Below are positions 1-11,100 of a DNA stretch of 59,298 bases, in pieces; position 1 is the first letter of the stretch; each line of letters starts with the position of its first letter. A model generated the notes under the pieces. The model worked only from the letters and a program-made list of their open reading frames with translations, searched no databases and was not told the DNA's origin. Where the stretch lies: positions 1-59,298 of the forward strand of contig NZ_JOFL01000034.1 in NCBI RefSeq assembly GCF_000719265.1, in the 5' to 3' direction. Source of the stretch: Streptomyces roseoverticillatus. Its GTDB lineage: Bacteria; Actinomycetota; Actinomycetes; Streptomycetales; Streptomycetaceae. The position numbers and the translations under genes were made by a program.

Positions 1-1
1 C

Positions 2-532
2 CGTGCGCTGACCGACCGGACTGTCCACACGTTGCGGTATCCGCGCGTCCCAGCACCACGCCAGGATGGCCCCTGCTCGCTGCGCGACCCCGGGGAGTAC
101 CTCGTGCTCCTGGTCGACGGGCCGAGCCGGGGAGTCGCCACTGTGTCCTTCGAGGACGACCGAGGGAAGGGCGCGCTCGCCGTCGAGGTCGCCGGAACGC
201 TCATCGTCGCCACCCACGTGAGCGGGGACCAGCGGCGCACGCGCCAGCTGGCTCGCCTGGCCGAACTGGCCGCCACTCCCCCGGGACACACGGCAGTTCT
301 TCTCGGTGACTTCAACACCGACCGCGCCACCGTGGCGTCGGCTCTGGACACTGGCTTCACCGTCGCGGATCTCCCGTCAGACGCCCTGCCGACACGGCCG
401 CACCCGCCAGGCTCGGCGTCACCGTGGATCGACCACGTGGTCGTACGAGGCGCTGGCGTCAGCAGCGCGGCGGTCGAGAGCGCGGACGGCCTCTCGGACC
501 ACAACCTCGTCCGCGCCACCATCACCGTGTGA
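2..532 (+). CDS. Endonuclease/exonuclease/phosphatase-family protein, 5'-truncated by window edge
   Basis: The reading frame is open to the left edge, so the N-terminus lies outside the window; a TTG at 32 is an internal codon rather than a likely start. The visible 176 residues are the C-terminal part of a DNase I-like fold. They show a THVSG segment, LLGDFNTD (the metal and active-site Asp/Asn strand), IDHVVVRG, and a terminal SDHN carrying the catalytic Asp-His pair. Family members are Mg-dependent phosphodiesterases acting on DNA, RNA, phospholipids or inositol phosphates, and the fragment does not allow a choice. No membrane segment is visible. A strong hairpin overlaps the stop codon. 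The fold is clear; the substrate is unknown. Confidence 0.8.
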   Translation, partial: RALTDRTVHTLRYPRVPAPRQDGPCSLRDPGEYLVLLVDGPSRGVATVSFEDDRGKGALAVEVAGTLIVATHVSGDQRRTRQLARLAELAATPPGHTAVLLGDFNTDRATVASALDTGFTVADLPSDALPTRPHPPGSASPWIDHVVVRGAGVSSAAVESADGLSDHNLVRATITV

Positions 533-569
533 GCCCCCGCCCCGGCTCTCGGCAACGGGGCCGGCTCAC
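529..569 (+). terminator. Hairpin terminator of the first nuclease gene
   Basis: The arms GTGAGCC (529-535) and GGCTCAC (563-569) are perfect complements, with an inner GCCCCG/CGGGGC pairing. The stem begins at the stop codon. There is no long T run, which is common in actinomycete terminators. Confidence 0.6.
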
Positions 570-845
570 CACTCTCGGTGAACGGTTCGCCGGACGGATG
601 CTGGAGACCCTCGACGCGCTGTGCCGCGCGCCGGAACCGGCCTCGGCACTGCGCCACGCCGAGTCCGTCGGCCGGGCGGGGCCGGGCGCAGGCCGCCCTG
701 GAGGTTGGAGACAGAAAGTCCGTGGACCCCCTCACGCTGCGCGCCGCTCGTCGCGACGCTGTCGGCGTACTACCTGCTCACTCAGGGGGTGAAGACCTGG
801 TACATCTGTCGTTTCGGCACCTGGCCGTGACCGGCCGCGCACGCC

Positions 846-1934
846 TCACAGATCGAGTTCGGCGACGACGGCGCCGTGATCGGAGGCCTGGTCGGCGGGT
901 CCGTGCACATCGGGGAACGTGCTGCCGAAATCGAAGATGCCGCGCCGCTCCACCTCCACCTCGGTCACCTTGGCGAACAGCTCCGGCGAGAACATCAGGT
1001 AGTCGATCTTCTCCTCTGCCGTGCACTTCCCGTGGGTGCCGGGCGGTCCCTCATAGCTGCTGTGGGTCATCGCGTCCTGTAGGCCCGTGGCCAGCAGGAA
1101 CGACAGCGGCACGCTGTCCGGGGTGTCGTTGAGGTCCCCGGCGACCACGACATGGGCCGAGCGCTCGAGGGCGGCCTGGTAGATCTCGGCAACGCGCTCG
1201 CCCTGGAGCTTGCGCTTGTCGGCTCCACCGCCGCCGCGCTTGCTCTTGAAGTGGTTCCCGAGCAGCCACAGCGGCTCGCCGTCGATGTCGATCTCGAATT
1301 CCGGGCAGTCCCGGCTGAAGACGAGCCGGGAATTCTTCTTGTCGAAGATGTGCGAGCGTATCGAGGTGATGGGGTGGCGGCTGAACAGCCCGACGTCGAT
1401 GCCACGCTCGTCGTTGCCGTCGATCAGCATGTTGAAGGGATATGCTTCCTCGCCGATCTGGCCGTGCAGCACTTGAGTGTTAAAGCGGTCCAGGGTGAGC
1501 CGGTCCTCGATCTCGACCATCAACAGGACGTCGGCCTTCACCGCGGCGATCACTCTGGCGGTGTTCTTGACAGCGGGCAAGCCGAGGTCGTCCGTTTTCA
1601 GCTCGGCCCAGCCGACCCAGGCGGGCCGTCCCGTTGCCTCATCCCTGACCTGGATGTTCTTGCCCTCACCCTTGAGCAGCCTCGCATGCCCGCGGGTTTC
1701 GTTCACCAAGATCGTCTGGGTGGATACGTCCTGGGAGACATCGACGCTGTGGGCCAGGAGGATCTCGATGATTCTGTCCTTGTCGTCGGACGTGTACGTC
1801 TTGTGATCGAGGATGCCGACGAGCTCTCTGAATTCGTTGAGTACTGTATTACGTACGTCGTCGTTCTCGATACCGAAGACGACGGGCCGCCGGAAGAGGT
1901 TCTCAGCGTTGAAGGTGGCGATGCGGATGCTCAT
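846..1934 (-). CDS. Endonuclease/exonuclease/phosphatase-family hydrolase
   Basis: This is a complete 362-residue DNase I-fold protein. The N-terminus reads ATFNAENLF, carrying the metal-binding Asn and Glu region. It is followed by VEIEDR near residue 142, GLFSRHP near 183, LLGNHFKSK near 224, VVAGDLNDTP near 265, KIDYLMFSP near 310 and a terminal SDHGAVVAEL with the catalytic Asp-His. The ATG at 1934 is chosen because GAGGAGG lies about six bases upstream. No signal peptide is seen, so it is probably cytoplasmic. It converges on the first gene, which has the same fold, but the two are too different to be a recent duplication. The FKSK/IDYLMFSP style resembles proteins annotated as nucleases, but the substrate cannot be read from sequence. 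Confidence 0.88.
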   Translation of the reverse strand: MSIRIATFNAENLFRRPVVFGIENDDVRNTVLNEFRELVGILDHKTYTSDDKDRIIEILLAHSVDVSQDVSTQTILVNETRGHARLLKGEGKNIQVRDEATGRPAWVGWAELKTDDLGLPAVKNTARVIAAVKADVLLMVEIEDRLTLDRFNTQVLHGQIGEEAYPFNMLIDGNDERGIDVGLFSRHPITSIRSHIFDKKNSRLVFSRDCPEFEIDIDGEPLWLLGNHFKSKRGGGGADKRKLQGERVAEIYQAALERSAHVVVAGDLNDTPDSVPLSFLLATGLQDAMTHSSYEGPPGTHGKCTAEEKIDYLMFSPELFAKVTEVEVERRGIFDFGSTFPDVHGPADQASDHGAVVAELDL

Positions 1935-2595
1935 GCTGCCTCCTCACATGCACCCTTTATTTTCCGGCGGCGCGTCGGCGCTGTCGAACGGAGCGGGCCG
2001 CTCCCGGAGGGGCCGCTCTGACGCACCAGCCGCGCGGCGGGCCCTCGCAGCGGTAGTCCGCCGACCCGATCGGCCCAGGCGCGCCGCTGGTGGTCAGGGC
2101 CAGGCCGCCCGGCCGGACCTCTGCTTGGAGACGCCGGAATCCGGAAGTCCGGAGTCTGCGTCCCGGAATCCGTAAGCCCGGAGTGACGACTCGTCACCTT
2201 GCGCCTGCTTGTCCCGGCGGGTCGTGATCCGCTCCGGGGGCCACGGAAGTGGATCAGTGCTTGCAGTCATCCGCACCACGTCCCTTTCGCCCCTGCATTC
2301 CCGGCAGCCGCAGCCGCCTCAGCCGCCCCAGCCCCGCCGGGGGCGATATCGCGACGTCCGCGGACGGCTGTCCCGTTCCCCAGGGGCCTCACCCCCTCAC
2401 GCCCCCGAAGGTATTTGTGGTGAGCATGAACCGTCTCCCGCATCAGCGCCCTTTATGCGCGGATTTAACCATTGGCCGGATGCAATCACTTCAGTTCAGG
2501 TGTTGTCGGCATATGCATGAGGAGCTGTCCCGCACATGCCATGATGCCGCCCGGTTCCACGCCCACTCGTCGCCCATGTCCGGGGAGAAGAACCC
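1935..2595. other. Intergenic region upstream of the six-gene operon
   Basis: These 661 bases hold no convincing gene on either strand. The part near 2440-2520 is less GC-rich than its surroundings and is the likely promoter region for the operon, but I could not pick a convincing -10/-35 pair. Short GGAATCCG and CCGGAGT repeats lie near 2130-2180. Confidence 0.4.
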
Positions 2596-5500
2596 ATGGC
2601 GTTATCGCTCGACGAGCTGCTCGGCCTGTTCCCCGACTCCGGTGAGGACTTCCTCCTGCCCGTCGACCGGCTCGGGGACATCCCCGGCATCGGCCCGCTC
2701 CTGGAGACCTGGCTGGCGTCGTCCGACCTGACCGTGGGCGGCGCCATCCCCAACCGCGGCGAAGTGACCGTACAGGGCACGTACTCCTTCACCCTGGTCG
2801 AAGGCCCCTGCCCCGTCCTCGTCTCGTTCACCGTGGACGCCGCCATGCTGGTCACCGGGATGGCGCTGGACTTCGCCCTCCCGGCGACGGAGGACGACGC
2901 CGGCGAAGAGGATTCCTTCGCCCCGCACCTGGTGCTGTCCGCGAGCGGGCAGGGGCTGTCCGCCGCGCTCGTGCTGAAGTTCTCCGACGCGGACGACAAG
3001 CCCAAGGAGATGGCGTTCACCGCCACCTTGGACGGCACGACGGTGATCGGTGACTGGTCGTCCGACGACGGCCTGTCCTGGAACGACGTCGCGCACGCGA
3101 TCGGCTCCGCCCCCGCCGACCTGCCCGACCAGCTGGTCCCCGTGCTCAAGCAGGTCGCGTTCGCCTACGACAAGCGCAAGAGGGCGTTCGTGCTCTCGGC
3201 CGCCACCAAGTACGTGCAGCTCGCCTTCGCCTCGCTGCCGCACCGGGCCGGCACGGGCGCTGCGGGGCCCCGGATCCGCGTCGTCCTGCTGCAGGGGAAG
3301 TACGAGGCGGGCCTCGCCGACCTGCCGTCGATCGGTGACCACGCCCCGGTCGAGGACGACCTGGTCTTCGCCGGGCTCCAGGCCTTCCACCTCTCCGCCG
3401 CGCTCAAGGCCCGCAAGGTCAAGGCCCTCAACGACCTGATGGCCAACACCGGTGTCAACCTGGGCCTGCCCAGCCGCAACCTCACCGCCGGCGCCTCCCT
3501 GGCCGTCACCGCCGGCGTCGCCGCGGCCGTCAAGAACTACGCCCTCGTGTATCCGCTGCGCCGCAAGCAGCCGGCACCAGGGCCGGGGCCGGGGCCAGTC
3601 CCGACGCCCCCGCCCAGCCTGCCGGCCGTCGTGCAGGAGGATCCGGACGACGTCCCCGCGCAGGCCAGCATCCCGGTCGGCGTGACGTTCGGGCCGCTGC
3701 GGGTGTCCGAGCTCGGCCTGTCCTACGCGAACGGCACGGCGCGGATCACCATCGACGCCACGGTCGACGCCGGCGGGATCGAGCTGAGCGCGTCCGGACT
3801 CGGTTTCGCCATCGCCCTGGACCGCGGCGACGGCGACTGGACCTTCCAGGCCACTCTCAGCGGCCTGGGCCTGTCCTACGACCGCCCGCCCGTCAGGATC
3901 GGGGGCGCCTTCCTCGTCAAGGAGTCCGAGCCCCCCTACGACATGCTGTTCGCGGGCATGGCCGTGATCGAGGCGCGGTTCGCTGCCATCAAGGTCCTCG
4001 GCGCGTACGCCCAGGCCGAGGGCGGCTACCCGTCGCTGTTCCTGTACGGGGTGCTCGCGGGCCGCAAGGGGCTCGGCCCGCCCCCGTTCCAGATCCGCGG
4101 GATCGCCGCCGGCTTCGGCTACAACAGTTCCGTCCGGCTTCCCGCGCCGGTCCAGACGCCGGAGTTCCCGTTCATCTCCGAGCTCGGTCACGGCGGCGCC
4201 GAGCGCCCGCCCCTGGAGGTGCTGGACGACCTGCTCGACGGCACCGGGGGCCGGCCCCCGTGGCTGACCCCGGCGGCCGGGCAGGTCTGGTTCGCCCTCG
4301 GCATCGACTTCACCGTCTTCCAGCTGGTCGGCGGCCAGGCACTGGCAATCGTCGAGTTCGGCGACGACTTCACCGTCGCCGTCCTGGGCCTGGCCACGGC
4401 CGCGTTCCCCGTCCGGCGCGGCTCCGGCGGAAAGACGTACGCCCAGGTCCAGCTCGCGATGCAGGCGCTGTACACCTCGCGCGAGAGCATGCTGGCGCTG
4501 GCCGCGGAGCTCACGCCCGAGTCGTACGTCCTCGACCCCGAGTGCCGGCTGACGGGCGGCCTGGCCTACCGCACCTGGTTCGGCGGGCCGTACAAGGGCG
4601 ACTTCGTGTTCACCCTCGGCGGCTACCACCCCGCATTCGAGGCCGAGCGGCCCGATCACTACCCCGTCGTGCCGAGGCTCGGCTTCACGTGGGGCATCTC
4701 CGACGTCGTCACCGTCCGCGGCGAGGCGTACTGCGCACTGACCCCGTCCGCGCTCATGGCCGGCGGCCGGCTGGAGGTGTCGTTCCACTCCGGCATCGTC
4801 GAGGCCTGGCTGGTCGCCCGAGTGGACGCGCTGGTCCAGTGGAAGCCCTTCTACTTCCGGCTCGGCATCGGCGTCCGCATCGGCTTCGCGGTCGACCTGT
4901 GGCTGTTCACCGTACGGGGCGAGGTCGGCGTCGACCTCGATGTGTGGGGCCCGCCCGTGGGCGGGATCGCGACCGTGCACCTGTGGTGCATCGACTTCGA
5001 CGTGGCGTTCGGGGCGAGCGGCGAGCGCAAGCCCGATCCCGCCTCCTGGAGCGAGTTCCAGGAGCAACTGCCCGCGCGCGACCAGATCCTGCGCATCACA
5101 CCGCTCACCGGCATCCTGCCCGAGGACGAGGGCACGCGTGCCCGCCGGATGAAGGCCGGTGACGACCGCTGGGTCGTCTCCGCCGACGGCTTCTCCTTCG
5201 CCACGTCCACCGCCCTGCCGGCGTCGCAGGCCACGGCGGGGTCACGGCAGGTGGGCGGTAAGTCCCTCGACATCCGGCCCATGCAGGCCACCGGGCAGTC
5301 GTCCGTCCACCGCCTCACGGTGCTCCTCGGCGGCGACCCGTTCGACCCCTTCGACCCCGCCGTGCCGGAGCAGCGCCGCTGGCGGCTCGACCCCGTCAAG
5401 GACAATGTCCCGGAGGCTCTGTGGGGCACGGGCGACCCTGCGGACGAGGACTTCACGCCGGACCCGATCATCGAGGATCAGCTCACCGGGCTCGGGGTCA

Positions 5501-5841
5501 CCGTGCCCAAGCCCGTGGACGGTCCGACGCCGGGCAGGATGACCGACGTCTCCCTCGGCGTCGAGCCGCTGATCCCCAGCGACGCCCTGCCGATCAGCCC
5601 CGCGGACCGGCCCACCGGCCCCGTACCCCGGCCCTGGGAACCGGGCGACGACCCCACCGGCATCGGCACGATCGCCGCCGGGATCGCCACGACCACCGTG
5701 CCCGCCCGCGACGCGCTCTACACCGAGCTGACCTCGCTGGGCCTCGCCCCGCCCTCGCACGACCGCCTGGACGGCTTCGCCGCCCTCGCGGACAACACCT
5801 TCACCGCCGAACCCATGACGCTCGGCCCCGCAACGCTCTGA
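2596..5841 (+). CDS. Large DUF6603-like protein, first gene of the six-gene operon
   Basis: This 1081-residue protein starts at an ATG preceded by GGGGAGAAG. Residues 1-320 form an alpha/beta N-terminal region opening with MALSLDELLGLFP. A proline-glycine linker (about 325-345, PGPGPGPVPTPPP) leads to a long beta-rich region (about 355-815). That region has repeated alternating strands such as IELSASGLGFAIAL, FTVAVLGLATAAF and VVTVRGEAYCAL, followed by WKPFYFRLGIGVRIGF. This pattern matches what I know of the DUF6603 family, large beta proteins of unknown function. The C-terminal 250 residues are charged, proline-rich and probably flexible. There is no signal peptide and no hydrophobic membrane helix. 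The next gene starts 28 bases downstream. A structural or scaffold role is inferred from size and context; no enzymatic motif is visible. Confidence 0.72.
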   Translation: MALSLDELLGLFPDSGEDFLLPVDRLGDIPGIGPLLETWLASSDLTVGGAIPNRGEVTVQGTYSFTLVEGPCPVLVSFTVDAAMLVTGMALDFALPATEDDAGEEDSFAPHLVLSASGQGLSAALVLKFSDADDKPKEMAFTATLDGTTVIGDWSSDDGLSWNDVAHAIGSAPADLPDQLVPVLKQVAFAYDKRKRAFVLSAATKYVQLAFASLPHRAGTGAAGPRIRVVLLQGKYEAGLADLPSIGDHAPVEDDLVFAGLQAFHLSAALKARKVKALNDLMANTGVNLGLPSRNLTAGASLAVTAGVAAAVKNYALVYPLRRKQPAPGPGPGPVPTPPPSLPAVVQEDPDDVPAQASIPVGVTFGPLRVSELGLSYANGTARITIDATVDAGGIELSASGLGFAIALDRGDGDWTFQATLSGLGLSYDRPPVRIGGAFLVKESEPPYDMLFAGMAVIEARFAAIKVLGAYAQAEGGYPSLFLYGVLAGRKGLGPPPFQIRGIAAGFGYNSSVRLPAPVQTPEFPFISELGHGGAERPPLEVLDDLLDGTGGRPPWLTPAAGQVWFALGIDFTVFQLVGGQALAIVEFGDDFTVAVLGLATAAFPVRRGSGGKTYAQVQLAMQALYTSRESMLALAAELTPESYVLDPECRLTGGLAYRTWFGGPYKGDFVFTLGGYHPAFEAERPDHYPVVPRLGFTWGISDVVTVRGEAYCALTPSALMAGGRLEVSFHSGIVEAWLVARVDALVQWKPFYFRLGIGVRIGFAVDLWLFTVRGEVGVDLDVWGPPVGGIATVHLWCIDFDVAFGASGERKPDPASWSEFQEQLPARDQILRITPLTGILPEDEGTRARRMKAGDDRWVVSADGFSFATSTALPASQATAGSRQVGGKSLDIRPMQATGQSSVHRLTVLLGGDPFDPFDPAVPEQRRWRLDPVKDNVPEALWGTGDPADEDFTPDPIIEDQLTGLGVTVPKPVDGPTPGRMTDVSLGVEPLIPSDALPISPADRPTGPVPRPWEPGDDPTGIGTIAAGIATTTVPARDALYTELTSLGLAPPSHDRLDGFAALADNTFTAEPMTLGPATL

Positions 5842-5869
5842 CACCCCCAACCGCGCGAGGGAATCCGCC

Positions 5870-8137
5870 ATGACGCAGCCCGACGCCGCCGGGACCACCG
5901 GGGACGAGACCGAGACCCCCCGGTTCGACATCCACTTCCACGACGACCACGTCGCGCCCGCCCCCGGGGGCCTCTACCGGCTCACGCTCGAACACGAGGT
6001 GTCCGGCGACAAGGTCGGAAGCGACAGACTTCCGCCGGTCCAGCAGGATTTCGAGATCCGGACACCGCAGTTCACCATCGACGCGTCCTTCGTCCACGCC
6101 CTCCACCCCGCCCCCGCGGCGGTCGGCGCCTTCGACCGCGTCCTGCCGCACCTCACGCTCAACCGGCTCATCCTGCCCTGGGAGCGCGCCGTCAGCCCGG
6201 ACCTGACGGGCCTGCCCTGGATCGCCCTGCTCCTGTTCGCCGAAGAGGAGTTGCCCGGCGACCCCAAGGCCCAGGGGCGCACCGACACGAGGACGGTCCG
6301 CCAGTTCCTCACCGCCACGGACGGCGACGTCCTCCTTCCCCGCATCGACCTCGACGACGTCCCGCCCGAGCTGTGGGACAGCACGTGCACCACCATCGAC
6401 GTCCCGGCCGCCGTCTTCAAAGACCTCGTACCGCGGCGGGCCGACCTGCCGTTCCTGTGCCATGTGCGCAAGGTCCGGCCGTGGCAGCCGCCCGGGTCGG
6501 CAGCGGCCTCCGGCGAGAATCTGGAGATCGGCGACTACTCCGTCGTGGTCGCCAACCGCTTCCCCCGTACCGCCGGGCGCTACGCCGCCCACCTCGTCTC
6601 GCTGGAGGGATTCGGCGACCACCTCGCCGGGCAGCAGCCCACCCGGCCGGTCGTGCGCATGGTCTCCCTGTGGTCGTGGTCCTTCGAAGCGCGGCCCGAC
6701 CCCACCGGCCACTTCGACGCGCTGATCCGGCACATGGCCGAGGACCCGGCAGGGCTCGGACTGCGCCTGCACCCCCGGCGGCCCGCGGGCGCACGGACCG
6801 CCGCCACCGACCGCCTCGATCTGGGCTATGCGCCCGTGGACTACGTCCTGCCGTCCGGGGAGCGCACGTTCGGCTGGTACCGGGGCCCCTTCACCCCGGT
6901 CGTGGCACCGGCCGTCCCCCGCCCCGCGGAGGGCTACCGGCAGGCGGACGAGGCGCTCGTCTACCTCACGGACCCCGGCGTCTTCGATGTCAGCTACGCC
7001 GCCGCCTTCACCCTCGGCCGGTCCCTCGCCCTCTCCGACGACACCCTGGCGGCCTCGCTGTCGGCGTTCCGGTCCCGGGCGCGCCACATCGCCGGACGCG
7101 CGCTGATGCGGACGAGGACGCCGCTGGCCACGGCGCCGGGCCGGGCGCACGAGCGCTTCCACGAGCTGATCGCCGGCGGACTCGGGCACCGGCTGCACGC
7201 CGCGGCCACCACCCCGGCCGCTGAAGCGCGTACGGGCGGCGCGACGACGCCACGGCTCCGAGCCGGAGGCGTCCCCCGGCCCCCGGCCGTCGAGGCCCTC
7301 CTGGACCGGTTGCGCGACGGCCGGGCACGGCAAGGGCTCCGGGCCGCGCTGTCCGCCCACCTCGCCCCGCTGATCAGCGCGGTCGACCAGGTGAGGCTGC
7401 TGGCGGCGACACCTCTGAGCCACCTGGTACCCGACGCACGCATGCTGCCCCCCGAGAGCCTGCGCTTCTTCCACGTCGATCCGCAGTGGTGCACCGCCGT
7501 GCGCGACGGCGTCCTGAGCACGGGCATCGGCACCTCACTCGACGCCGCGATCAACCGGCTGGCCCACGAGGCGCTGGACGAGCCGCAACGGCTCACCGGG
7601 CTGCTCATGCGGTCCGCTCTCGTACGGAACTGGCCCGACGTCGTGGTCGAGCCCCGCGTCACCGGCAGCGACGGCAAGCCGGAGCCGCTGACCGTCTTCC
7701 ACCGCGTGATCATCGGCCCGGACCTGCTGCTGTGCCTCTTCGAAGGTGTTCCCGAAGAGGTGCGGTTCCGCGAACCGCACGAGGGCATCCACTTCGGCGT
7801 CGACGAGGGCGAGCGCATCGGGCTGCGCAGGCTCACCGAGCCGGTCGGCGCGTCGCTCAGGCAAGCGTTCCCGCCCGAGGGCGAGGGGGACATCACACGC
7901 TTCCTGCGTGCCGCCGGCGGTGACGGTGGCGGACCCGAGATCCTCGACCTCGCCGCGGGCGACGACCCCCTGGTCCCCGCCATGGCCGTGGTGCTCCGGG
8001 CCGCCGGGCAGCTCGGCCCGGACGACCCGCTCTCCCCCGCCGCGTTCGCGGTGGAGCTCGTCAACGCGCCGCAGTGCATCACCTTCTCCCCCTCCTCCGC
8101 CTCCGCTCCCTCCTTCGATCAGCCCGGCCGACAGTGA
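5870..8137 (+). CDS. Unrecognised 755-residue protein, second gene of the operon
   Basis: I do not recognise this protein. It starts at an ATG with GAGGGAA upstream, 28 bases after the preceding gene. The N-terminal 330 residues look beta-rich, with GDYSVVVANRFP and VRMVSLWSWSFE. The middle (about 375-520) is helical with many Arg and Ala. The C-terminal third contains ESLRFFHVDPQW and LLLCLFEGVPEEV, then a GIHFGVDEGE segment. No signal peptide, membrane helix, Walker motif or nuclease motif is seen. Only 11 bases separate it from the next gene, so the two are almost certainly co-transcribed and made in related amounts. I infer that it is a component of the same assembly. Confidence 0.8.
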   Translation: MTQPDAAGTTGDETETPRFDIHFHDDHVAPAPGGLYRLTLEHEVSGDKVGSDRLPPVQQDFEIRTPQFTIDASFVHALHPAPAAVGAFDRVLPHLTLNRLILPWERAVSPDLTGLPWIALLLFAEEELPGDPKAQGRTDTRTVRQFLTATDGDVLLPRIDLDDVPPELWDSTCTTIDVPAAVFKDLVPRRADLPFLCHVRKVRPWQPPGSAAASGENLEIGDYSVVVANRFPRTAGRYAAHLVSLEGFGDHLAGQQPTRPVVRMVSLWSWSFEARPDPTGHFDALIRHMAEDPAGLGLRLHPRRPAGARTAATDRLDLGYAPVDYVLPSGERTFGWYRGPFTPVVAPAVPRPAEGYRQADEALVYLTDPGVFDVSYAAAFTLGRSLALSDDTLAASLSAFRSRARHIAGRALMRTRTPLATAPGRAHERFHELIAGGLGHRLHAAATTPAAEARTGGATTPRLRAGGVPRPPAVEALLDRLRDGRARQGLRAALSAHLAPLISAVDQVRLLAATPLSHLVPDARMLPPESLRFFHVDPQWCTAVRDGVLSTGIGTSLDAAINRLAHEALDEPQRLTGLLMRSALVRNWPDVVVEPRVTGSDGKPEPLTVFHRVIIGPDLLLCLFEGVPEEVRFREPHEGIHFGVDEGERIGLRRLTEPVGASLRQAFPPEGEGDITRFLRAAGGDGGGPEILDLAAGDDPLVPAMAVVLRAAGQLGPDDPLSPAAFAVELVNAPQCITFSPSSASAPSFDQPGRQ

Positions 8138-8148
8138 GGACCCGCACG

Positions 8149-11100
8149 ATGAGCTCCCAGCCGCCCCTGATCGTCCCTGTCCAGGTGGACGCGTTCCTGG
8201 TGAACGAGCGCGTACGCAACAACCAGCCCCACCACCGCTGGTACGCCGACTTCGAGCAGTTGGACAAGCGGCAGATGCCCGAGCCCGACCCGTTCGACGT
8301 AGCGCCCGGCAAACCGGGGCTCGGTGTTCACGTGCAGTGGCTGCTTCCCGACGCGCTGCGGCGCGGCCGGCAGGACGGCCCGGCGGGCAAGGTGGAGTTC
8401 CCGGTCGTCCCCAACCGCTGGCTCGTCGTCCGCTACAGCCGCCCGGCGGACCGGCCCGAAGAGACACCGGCTGTGGCCGGCTGGGTCGTCGACAGCGACT
8501 ACCTCGACTACGACGAGGGCACGAGCGCATTCCTCGACCCCTTCGAGGAACGGCCGACGCCCACCTACATCGGCAGGGCCCACGACCTGGCCGACGGCCC
8601 CTGGTCCGAACCCGAAGGGCGCCGGAAGTTCCTCACGGCGGTCGGGCCCGGCCTGCCGACCTTCGCCACGTACCAGCCGTACAGCGAGAACGTCTTCTCC
8701 CTCCACGACCCGCTGACCGGGCTCCCCGGTCCCGCCCTGCTCGGCTACGCCGTCGTCGGCTGGTACTCCGACCCTGCGTGGGACGTCCTGCAGGCGCCGC
8801 CGGACGGCGACGTCCGGGCACTGCTGGAGTCCCTGCGGTGGTCCACGACCGATCCCGCGGCGGCTCCCGCCCGGTCGTTCTACGCGGGCACCGCCCTCGG
8901 TCTCCACTGGGACCTCAAGGGCGACCCTCCGCTTCCGGGCAAGCCGGACGTGCGCGATGTCGACATCGCCGTCGGGCACATCGTCACCGACGCCGAGACC
9001 GCCCTGCTCCCGACCGCGCTGAACGACCCCGAGGCGGCCCTGCTGTGGGAGGCGTTCGCCTACGACCTGCTGGACGTCCTCGACGAGGGTGACGAAACGG
9101 CCCTCGACCAGGCCACCCGGCGCACCTGGTTCGACGCCGAAGGGGGCGGCTACTCCTGGCGTATCGTCGACTGCCCCGACCCGGCCGGCGGCGCGTGGCC
9201 GCAGCGGACACCGGAGCAGATCGCCGAGGAACGGCGCTGGCTGGCCGAGCTGAACCAAGTGCAGGAGGAGCACGACGTCGCCTCCCGCGAGCTCGCCCAC
9301 GTCCAGCGCCGCCTGTACGGCCTGTGGTGGCTGAGCGGCCGTCCCAGCCGGCCCGCCGGCTGGGACGCGGCGTACGAAGCCGAGACCAAGCCGGAGGTGG
9401 AGGGCACGCTGGCCTGGCAGGTCCGGCAGCAGCTTGACACCGTTTTCGGCGCGGACGGTCTGCGCTCCCGCATTCCGTGGGGCGACACTGCCAAAGACCT
9501 CGACGACGCGGTCCGGGAGTACGCCGAGGAGCACGGCCTGGCACCGGGCAGGGAGCTGCAGCGGTGCGCCGACCCAGCGTTCCACAGCACCCCCGACCCG
9601 TCCGTCATCGTGCGCGGCGCCAAGCTGGACCGGCAGCTCACCGACGAGAACGCCCTGCCCTGCCGGACCCCCGCCGAGACGGTGACCGGCATCCGCATCG
9701 GCGGGGAAATGGTCCGGCCGCCCGCCGAGGTGCCAGCTCCCCCGCTGCCCCAGCTGCCGGAGTCCGGCGTGCTGCCTGCGCTCCTCGGGGAGTTCCTCCT
9801 CCTCGACCGCGCCGCCGTCACGCCCGGCTCGGCGCCCGATACGACGGCTCTGGAAGAGGCCCTCGCCAACGAGGAAACCCACGTTGACGGGGAAGTCGCC
9901 CGGTGGATGCGACTTTGGGCGCAACCCTGGTCGCCCCTGCACCTCATCTGGCGGATGAAGTGCTATCCCACCCCGTACCGCACCGGGGACGAGGACAACT
10001 GGTACTTCGACGGCACCCGCTACCGCTGGAACGGCGACAACATCGCTCCCGACGGTTTCGTCAACGGACGTGCCCTGCTCAACCCGCTGCCCTCCTTCAA
10101 CACCCGCTCCCGCCTGGCACAGCACGCCCGCACATACCGCAGCGGGCCCGTGGCCGAGCTCAACGCGCTGCGCGACAAGGCCGGGGACTGGGACCAGCTG
10201 TCCCAGCGCATCCTCGGTGTCAACGACTGGCTGGCCCAGCACTCTCCCGCGACCGGCATCGCCCCCTCCTCGGACGACGATCTCGCGCAACTGGTCGACA
10301 ACAGCCGCACCCGGGCCTCGCTGAGCGAGGTGCCCGACCCCGGTCCGGCCTCCGGATCCGGCACGCCCCGCGAGTTCCGCCCCGTCAGGGCCGGGCAGAT
10401 CGCCTTCGAAGAGCTCCACGTGATCGACCGGTTCGGCCAGTCGCTGGCCGTCATCAGCCCGGACAACGTGGAACGGTTCAGGGTGGAGCGCGCCGACAGC
10501 GTCACCCCCGGCATCCCCGTGATCCCCGACGACTCCTACCGGTGCATCGAGCTGCCCCCGCGCCTGCTCCAGCCCGCCCGGCTGCGCTTCGACTACGTCT
10601 CGGCCCGCGACGACCACCACCGCATCGACGTCGACGCCGGGCCGCGGGAGGCCGCGGGCGAGAGCCCGGTGTGCGGCTGGCTGATCGTCAACCACCTGTC
10701 CGGGGCCCTGCTCGTCCACGCCCCGGAGGGCGGCGGGCTCGGCGAGATCCGGATCGTGCTCGACACCGCGCACCGACCGGTGCCGACCTGGTACCCGCTG
10801 CCCGGCTCCGCCTATCCCGACCCCGACCCGGAGACGGAATCGGGGCGGGCGTTCGCCGCGGCGCTGCCCCACCTGCACGGCTTCGTCACCGAACTCCTGC
10901 ACGGCGGGGAACCCGCCTTCGCCCAGCTGCTCTCCGTCGTCGACAGGGCCATGTCGGCGACCGCGCACGGCGGGGACGACGACAGCCTCGCCGCCCTGGT
11001 GGGGCGGCCGATGGCGCTGCTCCGTTCGCGGCTGCGGTTCGAACTCAACGGTCCCGGGTTGACGCCCTCGTCCTGGGAGGACGTCATCAGCCCGCCGCCC

